A stretch of 64,000 nt of DNA, from contig OZ231128.1 of the NCBI GenBank assembly GCA_965153355.1, positions 15,004,001 to 15,068,000 on the forward strand. The letters are read 5' to 3'. Under the pieces are notes generated by a model, which did no database searches, was not told the DNA's origin, and saw only the letters and a program-made list of their open reading frames with translations. Origin of the DNA: Flaccisagitta enflata. Lineage: Eukaryota > Chaetognatha > Sagittoidea > Aphragmophora. Both the position numbers and the translations under genes were made by a program. Shown here one piece after another: positions 38,326 to 51,430 of the stretch (its first letter is position 1; every line of letters begins with the position of its first letter).

Positions 38326-38557
38326 GACGAGAGCAGTGTTGCCAAAACTGCCCGTTGAATAAATGCCTTTTAATTTCGTGCTGTCTCTGATTTTGCCAGA
38401 TAGTGGTGAAAAATTCATAATGATTAAAGAATTCTTGTTGTATATAGCATGGATCTAGAGGGTGATAGTGACTATGCTAGATGGACTGCGATGAGATGGA
38501 CAGACAGACTGACAGAAAAAAAAGATGGTAGGTTATGATGGTTATCACGTGCGTGCG

Positions 38558-38629
<72 letters not shown>
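38558..38629. repeat. (AC)n microsatellite
   Basis: About 70 bases of AC. Flanking DNA to 39190 shows no gene. Confidence 0.95.
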
Positions 38630-38632
<3 letters not shown>

Positions 38633-39192
38633 TGGGCATGCCGAAGAAAACAAAGCACCAATAAATTTGGATTGTTATAGACAGGTATCTGTTATTGCCA
38701 ACAAAGTTAAAAAAAACAATCTGTCGATTTGTAATTGCGGGGTGTAACTGTGTGATGAGCTGGACTTTGTGCAGAGAAAAGCATAATACAAGGTGTGAAC
38801 CCCTGAAAACCGAAGCACCCCCTACAGCCTTAACCAATCATCGTATAAATAATTTTAAGCTAAAGAAATGTTTATATCAATATAAGAGACGCTTCCAATG
38901 CAATTTGTATGTTTTATCCTCAGACTAAAAATACAGCCTGTTAATGCTGTAAAAACCTATTTTAAGAATTCAAAAAAATCATAGATATTGTATTATAACC
39001 TACAATTTGAGTGAAAATTGGAAAATTGCCCTTGACTCCACTTGTATATTTCTAAGCTATAATTTGCCGCTAAGAAAAACTAATTTTTACTGAAGTCTAG
39101 TTTATATGGGGGGGGGGCCTCAGCTTTAGTGGGTCCACACCTTATATCGAGCCTCATTCTGTTGGTTGCCGAAACTCAAGTTTTGTGCTCTT

Positions 39193-39342
39193 TAGTCGCG
39201 GACACGCGACTCTACACCTTGCCATGTTGGTTGGTAGGTCTGTACGTCGGTACATCACATTTTTGAATTCCGAGCGTTTTTTGCCTTACTGCTCCTGCCC
39301 AACCGTCCGCAACTGGGTTGTCGTGTATTTGGCCTTGTTGAT
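39193..39342 (+). repeat. Family A dispersed repeat, short variant
   Basis: TAGTCGCGGACACGCGACTC, TACACCTTGCCATGTTGG, CTCCTGCCCAACCGTCCGC and TGTATTTGGCCTTGTT. Confidence 0.8.
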
Positions 39343-39789
39343 TTCTACTGATGTTAATGGAGCTTCTATGGTCTTTGCTTCATGCTTATTCTGAGTATCA
39401 TGCGTAAAACTGCGGGCGATCAGGGCTCTGTTCAAACTTTAATGAACTTATCTAGGATTTTGAATCAAAATCTTATTTTTTGATTTAACTAACTTGAAGT
39501 ATCTACAAAAATTTTAAAATAGTTTCACACTAGTGACATTTCATCGATTAGTAACATAACTAGGATCGCCCGCGTTTTGACCATAGTGTTCCAATCAAAC
39601 AAAGTAAGGGCATTAAAGACAGAAAGACGTTTAGTCGGTAAAAACGATAATGCTACGCTTGAAACGTATAGTTAGACTGACTTGATTTGCAAAAAAAGCA
39701 GAGTACACTAGAATTGACAACATGTTGATTAATAAACTGAAATAAAAACGACTGAACCCTTTGTTTTGTGTTTCTCTTTATTATCTACA

Positions 39790-39831
39790 GTACGATGGGG
39801 TCAAAGACGACCTAGACTGGAGGATAGATTA
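39790..39831 (+). other. Possible short terminal exon or MITE end
   Basis: A strong acceptor-like tract (TTTCTCTTTATTATCTACAG) is followed by a frame reading YDGVKDDLDWRID and a TAA. The first 13 bases (TACAGTACGATGGGG) also match the left end of the MITE at 8806, so it may instead be a stray MITE terminus. No partner exon was found. Confidence 0.25.
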
Positions 39832-40494
39832 AAAGTAACTTAATTTCATTTGTATCGTAAAGTATTTGAGATGTAAGCCAATTAAATATTGCTGTATTGA
39901 ATGAATATATTTGGGTCTCTCAAACCTTTCCTTACAACGTGACCTTATCAAGACTCCATTTTTCAAAGTTCTAACCTATCTCATTAAATTAAGTGAAAAA
40001 TCTTATTTAGTTTAAAAAAAAATCAGCCTAATTGGTCTATTTTTACAGGTTTATGACCATTTTAGGTTATACTAAAAAATGAATTTGCATAACTTTTGTT
40101 TATTAAAGTAGCCGTAAAACCTATAAGAAAAACTATTTAAGCGGATTTTTGTTTTTCAAAATTATAAAAAAAATTTTGTGTAAAGTAATAAAATTGGTTA
40201 TATTTTTGAAAATAGAAGCCTTGATGAGGTCAAGTCTTAAGTTAAAGTCTAAAAATTGCAAATATATTCATTAAATAAAACAACCTTTAATAGGACAGGG
40301 GTTCTGACACAGATTTTGGCAGATCCTTCTTGTTAACGGCACTTTTTAACTCAAAATCAATGCAGTATTAATGTTCTGCCCTCAAAAGTCGCATTGGGTA
40401 TCAGGAAAGTGTGCCACCCCCCCACCCCACCCCTCAGAAGGTGGTGACCTCTGGAGATTAAGCAATTTGCCTTCTTTTGCTAATAAATTCTAAA
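39832..40494. other. No gene seen
   Basis: AT-rich unique-looking DNA without coding or repeat structure I can support. Confidence 0.4.
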
Positions 40495-41140
40495 TGGAGC
40501 ATTCAAAAAGCCTGGTGATGGTCTCACTTGAAAGGTATTTACGTGAAGAATATGAAGGATTACTGATATGAAAGAGGGGTCCCAAGGGAAGTCCTTAAGG
40601 GGCCCCTAAATTGATTGAAGGGGCCCTCAAAGCATCCAATACATGAAAATGTGCAATAATTTGTTAAAAAAACTAGGTAATGGTGTCATTTAAAACATTT
40701 CCACCTATAGAATATGAAAAATTACTGATATGGAAAAGAGAGGCTCCAAAGGCCCCTAAAGAACCCCAAAGAGGTTAAAGGGGCCCTTGAAAGATCTATA
40801 ACCATGAAAATTTAGATTGGACTCTTTGATAAATCTGATTGTGGTGTTTTTGGAAGGTATCTACGTGGAGAACATGAAAAGTTATTGACATGGATGATAG
40901 GGTCCCTGGGTGGCCCCTTAGGGCTCCCAAAGGGATTGAGGAGGACCCCAAAGGATCTAAAGTCTTGAAAATTTAAAATGAATTGTTCAAAAAATCTGAA
41001 AGTGGTCTCATTTAGAAGGTATTAACATAAAACGTTACTGATATGGAAAATTTACAGATATAAATTTGGTTTCTAGGGGGCCCTAAGGAGCCGCTAAGGA
41101 ATAAAAGAGGGCCCCAATGAATCCAAAATCATGAAAATCT
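40495..41140. repeat. Four degenerate 161-bp tandem units
   Basis: The block (G/T)GTCTCATTTAGAAGGTAT recurs at 40517, 40679, 40840 and 41001. Other shared blocks are ATTACTGATATGGAAA, GGCCCCTAA and ATGAAAAT. Periods are 161-162 bases. Confidence 0.85.
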
Positions 41141-41278
41141 GGAATTATTAGTTCTCTCTAAAAAGTGACAGACCAAAAAAAAAAGCACCTGCACGACGCG
41201 CACCGCAAAACCTCATACTCATTTAAAACCCTTCATAATTAAATTGACCATAACTGCTCAATTGGATCTATCTGTATG

Positions 41279-41306
41279 TCTATCGTCGTGTCTGTCTGTC
41301 TGTCTA

Positions 41307-41400
<94 letters not shown>
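41279..41400. repeat. (TCTG)n then (TC)n microsatellite
   Basis: About 50 bases of TCTG followed by about 65 bases of TC. From here to 42250 there are A runs and CTGTCTATC-rich DNA with a GCAATCTGAGCTC block at 41679 and again at 41792, but no supportable gene. Confidence 0.9.
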
Positions 41401-41403
<3 letters not shown>

Positions 41404-42384
41404 ATTTCTGTCACTCGCCTTTTGGCTTGTTAACTGCGTCATTAAAAAAAAAAAAAAAAAAAAGAACATGCAATATTGTTATTTCTTGATCGCGATAATT
41501 TACAATTGGCGTTTGTCTACGAGTCCTTCCTAAGTTAAAAAAAAAAAAAAAAAAAAACATCTGTAAATCTGTCTTCATGTCTTCCCATCTGTATAACTGA
41601 CCATCTATCTATCTTCCTGCCTTTCTGATAATTTTTTTTTTGTGGATCGCAGCGAAGCAAGATTTTTTTTTCTTTCTGCAATCTGAGCTCATCTTTTAGT
41701 CCATTGAGAAAAACATACATACTGTCTTCCTGTTTCCTATCTAATTACCAGTCTGTCTGTCTTCCTACCTGTCTATCAATCAGTATATCCTGCAATCTGA
41801 GCTCGTCATTGAGTCATTGTTATAAAAGAGAAAAAGAAAACAATCGCCAAATCTGTCAATTCATTTTCTGTCAGTTTATAAACCTTGCTGAGTATCTTCC
41901 CGTCTGTCTATTGGTCTGATTATCTATTTTCCTGTCTTACCGACGTACGTAAATGAAGCTGCGCGATCCCTTCCTTATCGTTAGGTTACATAGTCCACCG
42001 AAACTAAAACCACTATTTCCAGTCTGTCATTCTGCCTTGCCTTCTATCTTCCTGTCTATCGAATTGTCAATCTATCTGTCCTCTTGTCCTTCTGACGCGC
42101 GAATCTTTTATCGTCTCTTTGCTACAAAATCTTATAAAACCAAAGCCGCTAATTCCAGTGATCGTTTTGTCGGTCTGTCAAATATCTGGTCCTTAAATGG
42201 AATTCTCTCTTGCACTCTTCCTGACAATACTTTTTCCTTGCGTTTGTAGAATTCATAATTGACAAAAGAGAATTGGCCGACGATCGATACATCAACTTAT
42301 CTACCTTTTCATTTCATCTTCTAACCTCACAGGCATTCTGACAAGTGATAAATCTACAAGTTGACTGTGCTTATAAGTAAAATC

Positions 42385-43412
42385 ATGGGAGACTTTCCGC
42401 AAATTCGCGTGACGGGGGGCGCTTCGTTTAATTTTCAAGGCCAGGAACATGGCTTTGTTCGCGCGCCATTCCAAGAACCGATCAGCCCGAGCGCTCATTT
42501 GCCCCAAGCCGCATTGCATGAAAACTTAAACACGCCAATCTTCTCTCCTGCGGTTCATGGCAACTATTCGACCGTCGACATGTCGGCGTTGTTCCGCGGA
42601 AACACTCCACCTTTATGCAGCTCACCCAATGCCGTGGTCCTAGGTAACGACGATTCCCCAATGACAAATTGATACAAAATATGAAATAAAAAAAAAATAA
42701 ATAAATAAATTAATAAATAAATAAATGAAGATAGAATAAAATGAAATAAAAAATAGTCATTGACACAGAAAAATAGAGAAGTTAGATATAATTAAAACAA
42801 AATAAAAAAAAAAAAAAAGAACAATAAGAGATGTATTGACGATTGATGCACTACACACGCGCATATTGATCCAATATTACCTTTGAAAAATAAATATATA
42901 AATAAAATGAATAACCATAATTGCATCCTCTCTACGCCACAGGCACTCCGGTCCGAATCGATTCAAACTTTGGTTCCCCTATCGGCCCACCGCGGAAGTT
43001 TTACGTGGCATCTCCCGTTGAGGCGCCGATGACGTCAAAGGCAGCATTCGGGCCCGTGAACGCGGCAGAGGCGAGTGCACCGGCTGCAGCGCAAGAAGCT
43101 GCGGCAGAAGAAGCCGAAAACGCGGATGGAGAAGAAGAAAACAACGCGGCGGGCGGAAACGGAGAAAATGTCGACGCGGCAAACGGCGTTGCACCGGTTG
43201 AGACTCTTGAAAATCAGTGCGCCTCATGCAAGAAGAGGTTTAAACACAAGCGCTACCTATGGGCGCATGTGCAGTACTTGAAATGCACTCACGCGTCCGG
43301 CAGGGGTTTCCAGTGCAACCGTTGCGGAATGGCGGGCAATGAAGCTTGGCTGCGGCAGCATGATAAGGAAAAGCATAACCCGGAGTTCATGTCAAAATAC
43401 CAGCGGGTGTGA
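42385..43412 (+). CDS. C2H2-type zinc-finger protein, two exons
   Basis: Exon 1 (42385-42643) starts at an ATG (MGDFPQIRVTGG) and ends in phase 1 at GGTAACG. Exon 2 (42943-43412) follows CTCTCTACGCCACAG and ends at a TGA. Together they give about 242 residues. The N-terminal half is Pro/Ser-rich and the middle is Ala/Glu/Asn-rich and acidic. The C-terminus has two Cys-His clusters, CASCKKRFKHKRYLWAH and CNRCGMAGNEAWLRQHDKEKH, consistent with two zinc fingers that could bind nucleic acid. The intron is short and full of AATAAATA. It is the first of four plus-strand genes of unknown role. The family is not recognised. Confidence 0.65.
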
Positions 43413-43687
43413 ATAAGGAAGTAAAAGTTTGCTACAAGCGTGAACTGATGACTGTTGGCGTTGGTTATATTAAAAAGCTGCATTGGTCAGTACTGTCGTC
43501 GTAGTCGTGATATCGTTACTTGTTCATTTACATGTTGTTGCAGAGTAAAATTGGGTTGTAGAGGGTTTGTAAAGTAGGCGGTAATAAAAGAATAAAAAGA
43601 TTGATTTAACAAAGCAAAACAATAAAACAACGGAGATTTTAAGAACAACAAAAGACAAATTAGGAAAAAAGAACTCAAATTAAATAC

Positions 43688-44113
43688 ATGATGGCATTTC
43701 CGTTTCATGGTATAAAAGCAAATATGCTCTTGGAGTTGGACAACACAAAAGCGGAAGAAGTAGTAGATTTGGAGGAATTTCTGAAACCTCACGTCAACGA
43801 GGAAGAAGATGACGACGAGCCTGTTGAGATGCGGAGTCCTTCAAAATTTGACGAAAGCATATGCTCAAGTGGTTCCACTCTTGAAAAAGGGTGGGAGGAC
43901 GTGTGTGATCAAAGTTCGTTCATCGAAGCGCGGGAGGAGGAAAAGGAAGACGCTGATGAGGAGGAGGAGGAAGAAGAGGAGGACCAATGGAAGCAAAATC
44001 TGGGGAAAAAATATGCGGAGACTTTAGCAGAGGAAGCGGACGATGAGCGTGAGGAAGTAGAGGAAAATCAACGCCGACGAAAAAGGAAAAGAATGAGAGT
44101 TCATCTCAAGTGA
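43688..44113 (+). CDS. Small acidic protein with basic C-terminal tail, unknown
   Basis: 141 codons from ATGATGGCATTTCCG to a TGA. Residues 20-100 are dominated by Glu and Asp (VVDLEEFLKPHVNEEEDDD, later a run of Glu). The tail RRRKRKRMRVHLK looks like a nuclear localisation signal. No domain is recognised. The ORF stays open despite a moderately complex N-terminus, and it keeps the orientation of its neighbours, so it is probably real. Acidic proteins with such tails are often histone- or RNA-binding, but nothing here proves that. Confidence 0.5.
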   Translation: MMAFPFHGIKANMLLELDNTKAEEVVDLEEFLKPHVNEEEDDDEPVEMRSPSKFDESICSSGSTLEKGWEDVCDQSSFIEAREEEKEDADEEEEEEEEDQWKQNLGKKYAETLAEEADDEREEVEENQRRRKRKRMRVHLK

Positions 44114-44328
44114 CTATCAATTGATTTCTTTGGAAAATAGGAACAAAAAGTATGGGGGGGGGGGTGAAAAATAGAAATGCCGCGGTCACAGTTAGTGTCT
44201 AAACCTTTCAACTAGATAATGGTTCTTACTCTGCAACAACAGCAACTTGTTCATGATGCATTCCCGTTCTATTATTGTTCGTTGAATTTGTGATTGACAG
44301 GCCCTTAGTTCAGTTCAATCAATCAATC

Positions 44329-46610
<2,282 letters not shown>

Positions 46611-46943
46611 GATTTTATTCAGAGCTACTCGAATACTCAAAGAAAAAAAAAAAAAGAATAAAATAGAAGTAGTCCAAATATGTAAAAATGAAAAATAAAT
46701 AAAAATGATAAAAAGATCTGAAAATTTAACGGCTAAATTAAGATTAACATAAAATACTAGGAAGTATATGACAACATTGAACCTAAATTCATGCTAATAA
46801 TAAAGATAAAAGTATGAAAATGAAAGAACTGAAATAAAAAATAAAAAAAATAGCTATTCATAGTTTTCCAATGTTATTTTCCCCCGGACCAGTGTCATGA
46901 ATAAAAGTTAAAATTTCATCATTTATATAAGAATATATAAAGA

Positions 46944-47127
46944 AACAAGGCTGTGCGAGACTTTCTTACTTAGAATAACTTAGAATGCCTTAAAATGCCT
47001 TAAAATTCCTCAGAATGACTAAAAATAACTCAAAGAAAAAAAAGTGATAAAAAAATGTTAAGCGTGACAAACCAACCAACCGACCGACCGACGGACAAAG
47101 CAGGTTGTAGAGTCGCGTGCACGCGAC
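46944..47127 (-). repeat. Family A dispersed repeat, complete copy
   Basis: AACAAGGCTGTGCGAGACTT, CTTAAAATGCCTTAAAAT-type internal repeats, CCAACCAACCGACCGACCG, AAAGCAGGTTGTAG and AGTCGCGTGCACGCGACC. Confidence 0.8.
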
Positions 47128-47334
47128 CAATAAAAGAGAAGGAGATCATCACTGGCTAAAGTAAAATAACATTGTGGAATCTGCTGTTGTAAAGTAAAAA
47201 TGTGGCTTAGAGATAAGAGCATTTCATACAAATAGTAGTTCGACATATTGTGATGTTGATAACTTAAGGATTATATCTTAGCTAAAAAACAAAACAAGCA
47301 ACGGTTTTGCTGACAAACAAATAAAAAATCAGAA

Positions 47335-48282
47335 ATGTCTTTGGCTATGCCTCATACTGGTTCTTCAGCCTGCCATATACAATTAGTAGACACTCCCTTG
47401 TCTATTCTAGCTAAAACGCTTTCTCCAACTCCAGAATCACCAAAAGCTTCACGTTCTAATAATTGGAGTGACGGAAAGGGAGAGCCAGTTATAGCCTTGG
47501 TCCACGATAGAGAGCATCATCCAAGGCCGCGCATGCTGGCAAGATGCATTGTAGATGAATTTGGAGGCGAATCATCTGAGCGCCAATCGCAAGAGAGAGA
47601 CGGAGAAAATTCAAAACCGCGCCACCAGGTGGAAGTATCGGAAACCACTAGCAAACAACGCCATCTGGACAACAAACCACAACTCGGAAATAACAAGCGT
47701 CAACTGGATGAAAAAGAAGAAAACAAACAAGCAAAGCGCCATCACTTGGATGATTTTAAAACCAGCCGTTACAGCTTCGCGAAAGACGAGGGTGAACAAA
47801 AGAACAAGAACAACCCCACGAGGAAAGAAGAAGTTGGGTACGACGCCAAAAAGCCAAATGATGAAGACAAGCCTCAAGCCCATGCTAGCGCCAACCATCG
47901 TAGACAGGACAAACCCTTCAAAGGATCACGACAACTTCCGCCGCAATTTGCAGCCATCCTCAAAGAGTATCAGGAGCCAAACTGCGTTGAAGGAAAAACC
48001 ATGGCGCTTTTCGCGCAAATGGTCTTTTTTAAGAATAAAGCAAAGAAGCAGCCCGTGTCCTTCGATTCAGTCCTAACAGATCCATTCCTATGCCGCCGCT
48101 GCCTCTGCCCCTACTTTCCACACAAGGAGGCAGTATGTGCCAATATCGAAGGCGGCTGTTGTGGAGCCCGCCGCTGCCGCAGCTGCTTTCATCGCCATAA
48201 AGACGATGAATGCAGCTGCAACTGCATAAGCGCGTGGGTCGAGCACGTCGCGCAAGAAATGGCGTCTAAAGTCGACAATTGA
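47335..48282 (+). CDS. Unknown protein with Cys-rich, zinc-binding-like C-terminus
   Basis: 315 codons from ATGTCTTTGGCTATG to TGA. Residues about 1-70 are Ser/Pro-rich. Residues 70-190 are highly charged and disorder-like (KEENKQAKRHHLDD). Residues 195-240 look globular (PPQFAAILKEYQEP, MALFAQMVFF). The C-terminal 65 residues hold CRRCLCPYFPHKEAVC, GGCCGARRCRSCFHRH and DECSCNC: 12 Cys and several His in an order suited to binding two zinc ions, in the style of RING or LIM folds but matching neither exactly. It is the last of the four-gene plus-strand group that is GC-richer than the integrase unit after it. Confidence 0.6.
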   Translation: MSLAMPHTGSSACHIQLVDTPLSILAKTLSPTPESPKASRSNNWSDGKGEPVIALVHDREHHPRPRMLARCIVDEFGGESSERQSQERDGENSKPRHQVEVSETTSKQRHLDNKPQLGNNKRQLDEKEENKQAKRHHLDDFKTSRYSFAKDEGEQKNKNNPTRKEEVGYDAKKPNDEDKPQAHASANHRRQDKPFKGSRQLPPQFAAILKEYQEPNCVEGKTMALFAQMVFFKNKAKKQPVSFDSVLTDPFLCRRCLCPYFPHKEAVCANIEGGCCGARRCRSCFHRHKDDECSCNCISAWVEHVAQEMASKVDN

Positions 48283-49071
48283 TTAATCAACGACGCGTGT
48301 TTCATTTTAGTTCACCAGTGACAGTTTAGTAGTGTGTGTGAATCGTAGACAAACAATGTTTTCGAGTTTCTTACTTTTCTGTTCATTTTCATTCATAACT
48401 GTGGACCGGCGGCATCGTGTCTAACTTTAAAGTGTTGTAGTATTGTGACACTTCATTACTTACAGGGCCATTTAGTATTCAACTTTATAGTGCTTCATAT
48501 TGTTAAAATTCGAACAATGAAATATATACATGAAATTTTTATTAATAATAAAAAAATAAAAAAAAAATAAAATAAATCAATCAGTGATAGTGAATTCTAA
48601 AACAATTTTTAGAAAAATAAAAAAAAAATGTTTTGAGTTTATTTTTTCTTTTTGACATAAGTTTAAATACATAAATATAAACAACTTTAAAATATCAAAA
48701 AGTATATATTGAGTATATTGAGTGTAAAGGAGGAAAATTAATAAAAAAAAAAAAAAAATATTTATAGAAGTATGAAAATAACTTTTCAACATGGATACTG
48801 AATGCACCTGTACAATGCAAAGTGTCTTACAGTATCAACGAACGCGTGGCGATGTACGATCGTAGCAAACTGAATTCAAGTTGTCAACCACTGTTTTTCC
48901 TTTCACTTCTCGGATAAAGAGAAGTCATTTTTTTTCCTGCATTCTCGTTTTAGTTATTCCAATTTCATCCTCAACCGTTGTTTGTTCATTTCAGGTGATC
49001 TGCAGAAATACTTATCGTGAATTGTCGCAATTGAAATTACGTTTATGAAAGAACATTCAACTTAGCGTGAA
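48283..49071. other. AT-rich spacer; no 5' LTR seen
   Basis: A and AAAT runs dominate 48530-48770. A possible acceptor (TTTGTTCATTTCAG) ends at 48994. I looked for a copy of the candidate LTR at 55160-56546 (for example TATATAAGGAGCG) and did not see one. Confidence 0.4.
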
Positions 49072-50802
49072 ATGGTGATTACGTTGGAACCAGACTTTGA
49101 TGAGCGTGTGAAATCAGCGCAAAACTCGGATGAAAAACTCATAAAACTCAAAACGTGCATACTAGAAAGGAAAATAAAAGCTGAAGATAAAATCGATGAA
49201 TTCAAAGCCACCCTGAAACATCTAAAGATCATCAACGGAATCATCTTTAAGGTGAGAAATAAGGTTGAATTACTAGTAGTACCAGATACATACAAAATCA
49301 AAATACTAGAATTTAGCCACAATAATGGGTATGCAGCCCATTTTGGGCTCAATAAGACTTATATTACGCTGAGACAAAAATACTTTTGGCCATATATGCA
49401 TAGGGACCTACAAAACTTCATAAATTCTTGTGAAAATTGCCAACGCCATAAAAGACCCGTAAAAAATAATAGAGTTGTAAACCAACCCGTGCCTTATGAG
49501 AATATCATTGGATCACAGATTTCGTTAGATTATAAGGGTCCCTTATGCAAAACTTATACTGATGAATTATATCCAGTAAAACATAGATATATTCTCTTAA
49601 TTATAGACCATGCGTCTAAATATTTAATGGCTATCCCTACTAGTAATATGAGCTCGGAAACCACTTCAGAAGGCATAATTACAAAATGGATTCCTTTTAT
49701 GGGTTTACCAGAAAATATCATATGTGATAACGGAAAATCTTTCAAATCTAAACTAATTAAAAACATTTGTGATAGACTTCAAATTTCTATGAATAACTCC
49801 TGCCCATATAATCCTAGGGCCAACGGGTTGGTGGAAGTAAACAACAAACTGCTAGGATCAATGCTATTTAGTATGGTAAACAACAAAGCCAATTTATGGA
49901 ATAGATACCTTGAGTTTGTAATTTCGGGTTACAACTCCAGTATACACACAAGCACAATGTTCTCGCCCAACTTTTTAGTTTTCGGGCGGGAACTAGTGCT
50001 ACCGGTTGATGTGATTTTTGGCTTTAAACATACATTTTTACATACTCAAGGGTGGGAAAATTGGGATGAAACTATGAAAGAGAGGATAAGGGTTAGACAG
50101 AAAGCATTAGACCAAGCTTATCTAAATAACATGAAAATGCAGGAAAATTCGCGAAAAACATCAGAAGACAAAGCCTACGCTACTGAACTTAAAATAGGTG
50201 ATAGATGCGGGATTACATTACCTAGAAAGAAAAAGAAATGGAAAGCTTCATGGGATATTGATTATATAGTGATAGATAAAGAGGGCCCGACCACATACGT
50301 TGTTAAGAATACAGTTAATGGTCATACTATGACCATTAATAGAAGGCTCTTGAAACCAGTTACTGATAGAGACGCCATCCTTCCATCCCCATCCCAGGAA
50401 ACGCGCGCCAAAGTGAAAACTTCGAAAACAAAAGGCAGAACAACCGGCGACGGTGGCGCAGATTCGTCCACCGAAATCCCAACATCGACTCAACACGTAA
50501 AAAGAGAAGAAGAAGAAGAAGAAGAAATAGAGGGAGAAGAAGAAGAAGAAGATAAAGAAGAGGAAGAAGGAGAAGAAGGAGAGGAAAAAGGAGAAGAAGA
50601 AGTAGAAGAAGAAGAAGAAGAAGAAAAAGAAGAAAAAGAAGAAAAAGAAGAAAAAGAGGAAAAAGAAGAAAAAAAAGGAATGAAAATAAGGAGAAGAAAG
50701 GAGAAGAAGAAGAAGAAGAAAAAGAAAAAGAAAAAGAAAAAGAAAAAGAAAAAGAAAAAGAAAAAGAAATCGAAAACGCAAGAAAGAAAGAAGAAGAAAT
50801 AG
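49072..50802 (+). CDS. Ty3/gypsy-type integrase (DDE) with repeat-expanded tail
   Basis: Integrases join element DNA ends to a target. Residues about 80-125 form an HHCC zinc domain (FSHNNGYAAHFG ... CENCQRHKRP). The catalytic triad is visible: Asp in ISLDYKGPL (about 147), Asp in IICDNGKSF (about 221) and Glu in ANGLVEVNN, with 35 residues between the last two (DD35E). A GPY/F-like module follows (EGPTTYVVKNTVNG ... RRLLKP, about 400-440). The first 75 residues resemble the linker between RNase H and integrase in gypsy polyproteins. An in-frame TAG 9 bases before the ATG shows that this is now a free-standing ORF. From about residue 480 the protein dissolves into Glu/Lys repeats. A further frame (50856-51248) with a (CAA)n poly-Gln tract ends in an ordinary sequence (KLRDIKLVKRPDRLEYS), so the true C-terminus was probably there before slippage. 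Confidence 0.85.
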   Translation: MVITLEPDFDERVKSAQNSDEKLIKLKTCILERKIKAEDKIDEFKATLKHLKIINGIIFKVRNKVELLVVPDTYKIKILEFSHNNGYAAHFGLNKTYITLRQKYFWPYMHRDLQNFINSCENCQRHKRPVKNNRVVNQPVPYENIIGSQISLDYKGPLCKTYTDELYPVKHRYILLIIDHASKYLMAIPTSNMSSETTSEGIITKWIPFMGLPENIICDNGKSFKSKLIKNICDRLQISMNNSCPYNPRANGLVEVNNKLLGSMLFSMVNNKANLWNRYLEFVISGYNSSIHTSTMFSPNFLVFGRELVLPVDVIFGFKHTFLHTQGWENWDETMKERIRVRQKALDQAYLNNMKMQENSRKTSEDKAYATELKIGDRCGITLPRKKKKWKASWDIDYIVIDKEGPTTYVVKNTVNGHTMTINRRLLKPVTDRDAILPSPSQETRAKVKTSKTKGRTTGDGGADSSTEIPTSTQHVKREEEEEEEIEGEEEEEDKEEEEGEEGEEKGEEEVEEEEEEEKEEKEEKEEKEEKEEKKGMKIRRRKEKKKKKKKKKKKKKKKKKKKKKKSKTQERKKKK

Positions 50803-50954
50803 GAAAAGAAGAAGAAGAAGAAGGAGACGAAGAAGAAGAAGGGGGAGGAGGAGGAGTGCAAAACGAAAAAGAAAAAGAAAAAGAAATTAGGAAAATAGGA
50901 AAAGAAAACGAAAAAGAAATAAAAACAAAAAAAGTAAAACGAAACGCCATTCAA

Positions 50955-51016
<62 letters not shown>

Positions 51017-51065
51017 GCAACAACAACAACAACAACAACAACAAAAACAACCACAACAACAACAA
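50500..51065. repeat. (GAA)n, (GAAAAA)n and (CAA)n arrays in the integrase tail
   Basis: About 280 bases of GAA/AAG-rich repeat, then AAAAAG hexamers near 50720-50770, then about 100 bases of CAA/CAG. They encode poly-Glu/Lys and poly-Gln in the two successive frames. Confidence 0.9.
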
Positions 51066-51430
51066 CAGCAGGAAGCAAAGCAGCCTCAGCCAGCAAGAAA
51101 ACCAAAAAAGCGATTGGATATAGGAGCAGCCGCCGAACCCGTAAAAACAGAACCAACTAAAGCCAGGAATCGGAACCAAACATCTCAAGGTACGAAATTG
51201 AGAGATATAAAACTGGTCAAAAGGCCAGATCGGTTGGAATATAGTTGAAACTTAAGTCCAGGTATTTTGCTAGGATTGGAAAATAAATGTAACAAATGTA
51301 TATTTGGTCGTTAATGGGATATTTTCAACCTAAATTAAAACAAAAATATATTTATGTAAATTTGAATAAAAATTGATACTTAAAAACAGCTATAAAAAAA
51401 AAATATAAAACAATTAAAACAAAGCTAAAT

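Noticed and set aside
50248-51188. Phe/Leu/Ser-rich minus-strand frames over the integrase tail
   Set aside because: Antisense of (GAA)n and (CAA)n tracts.
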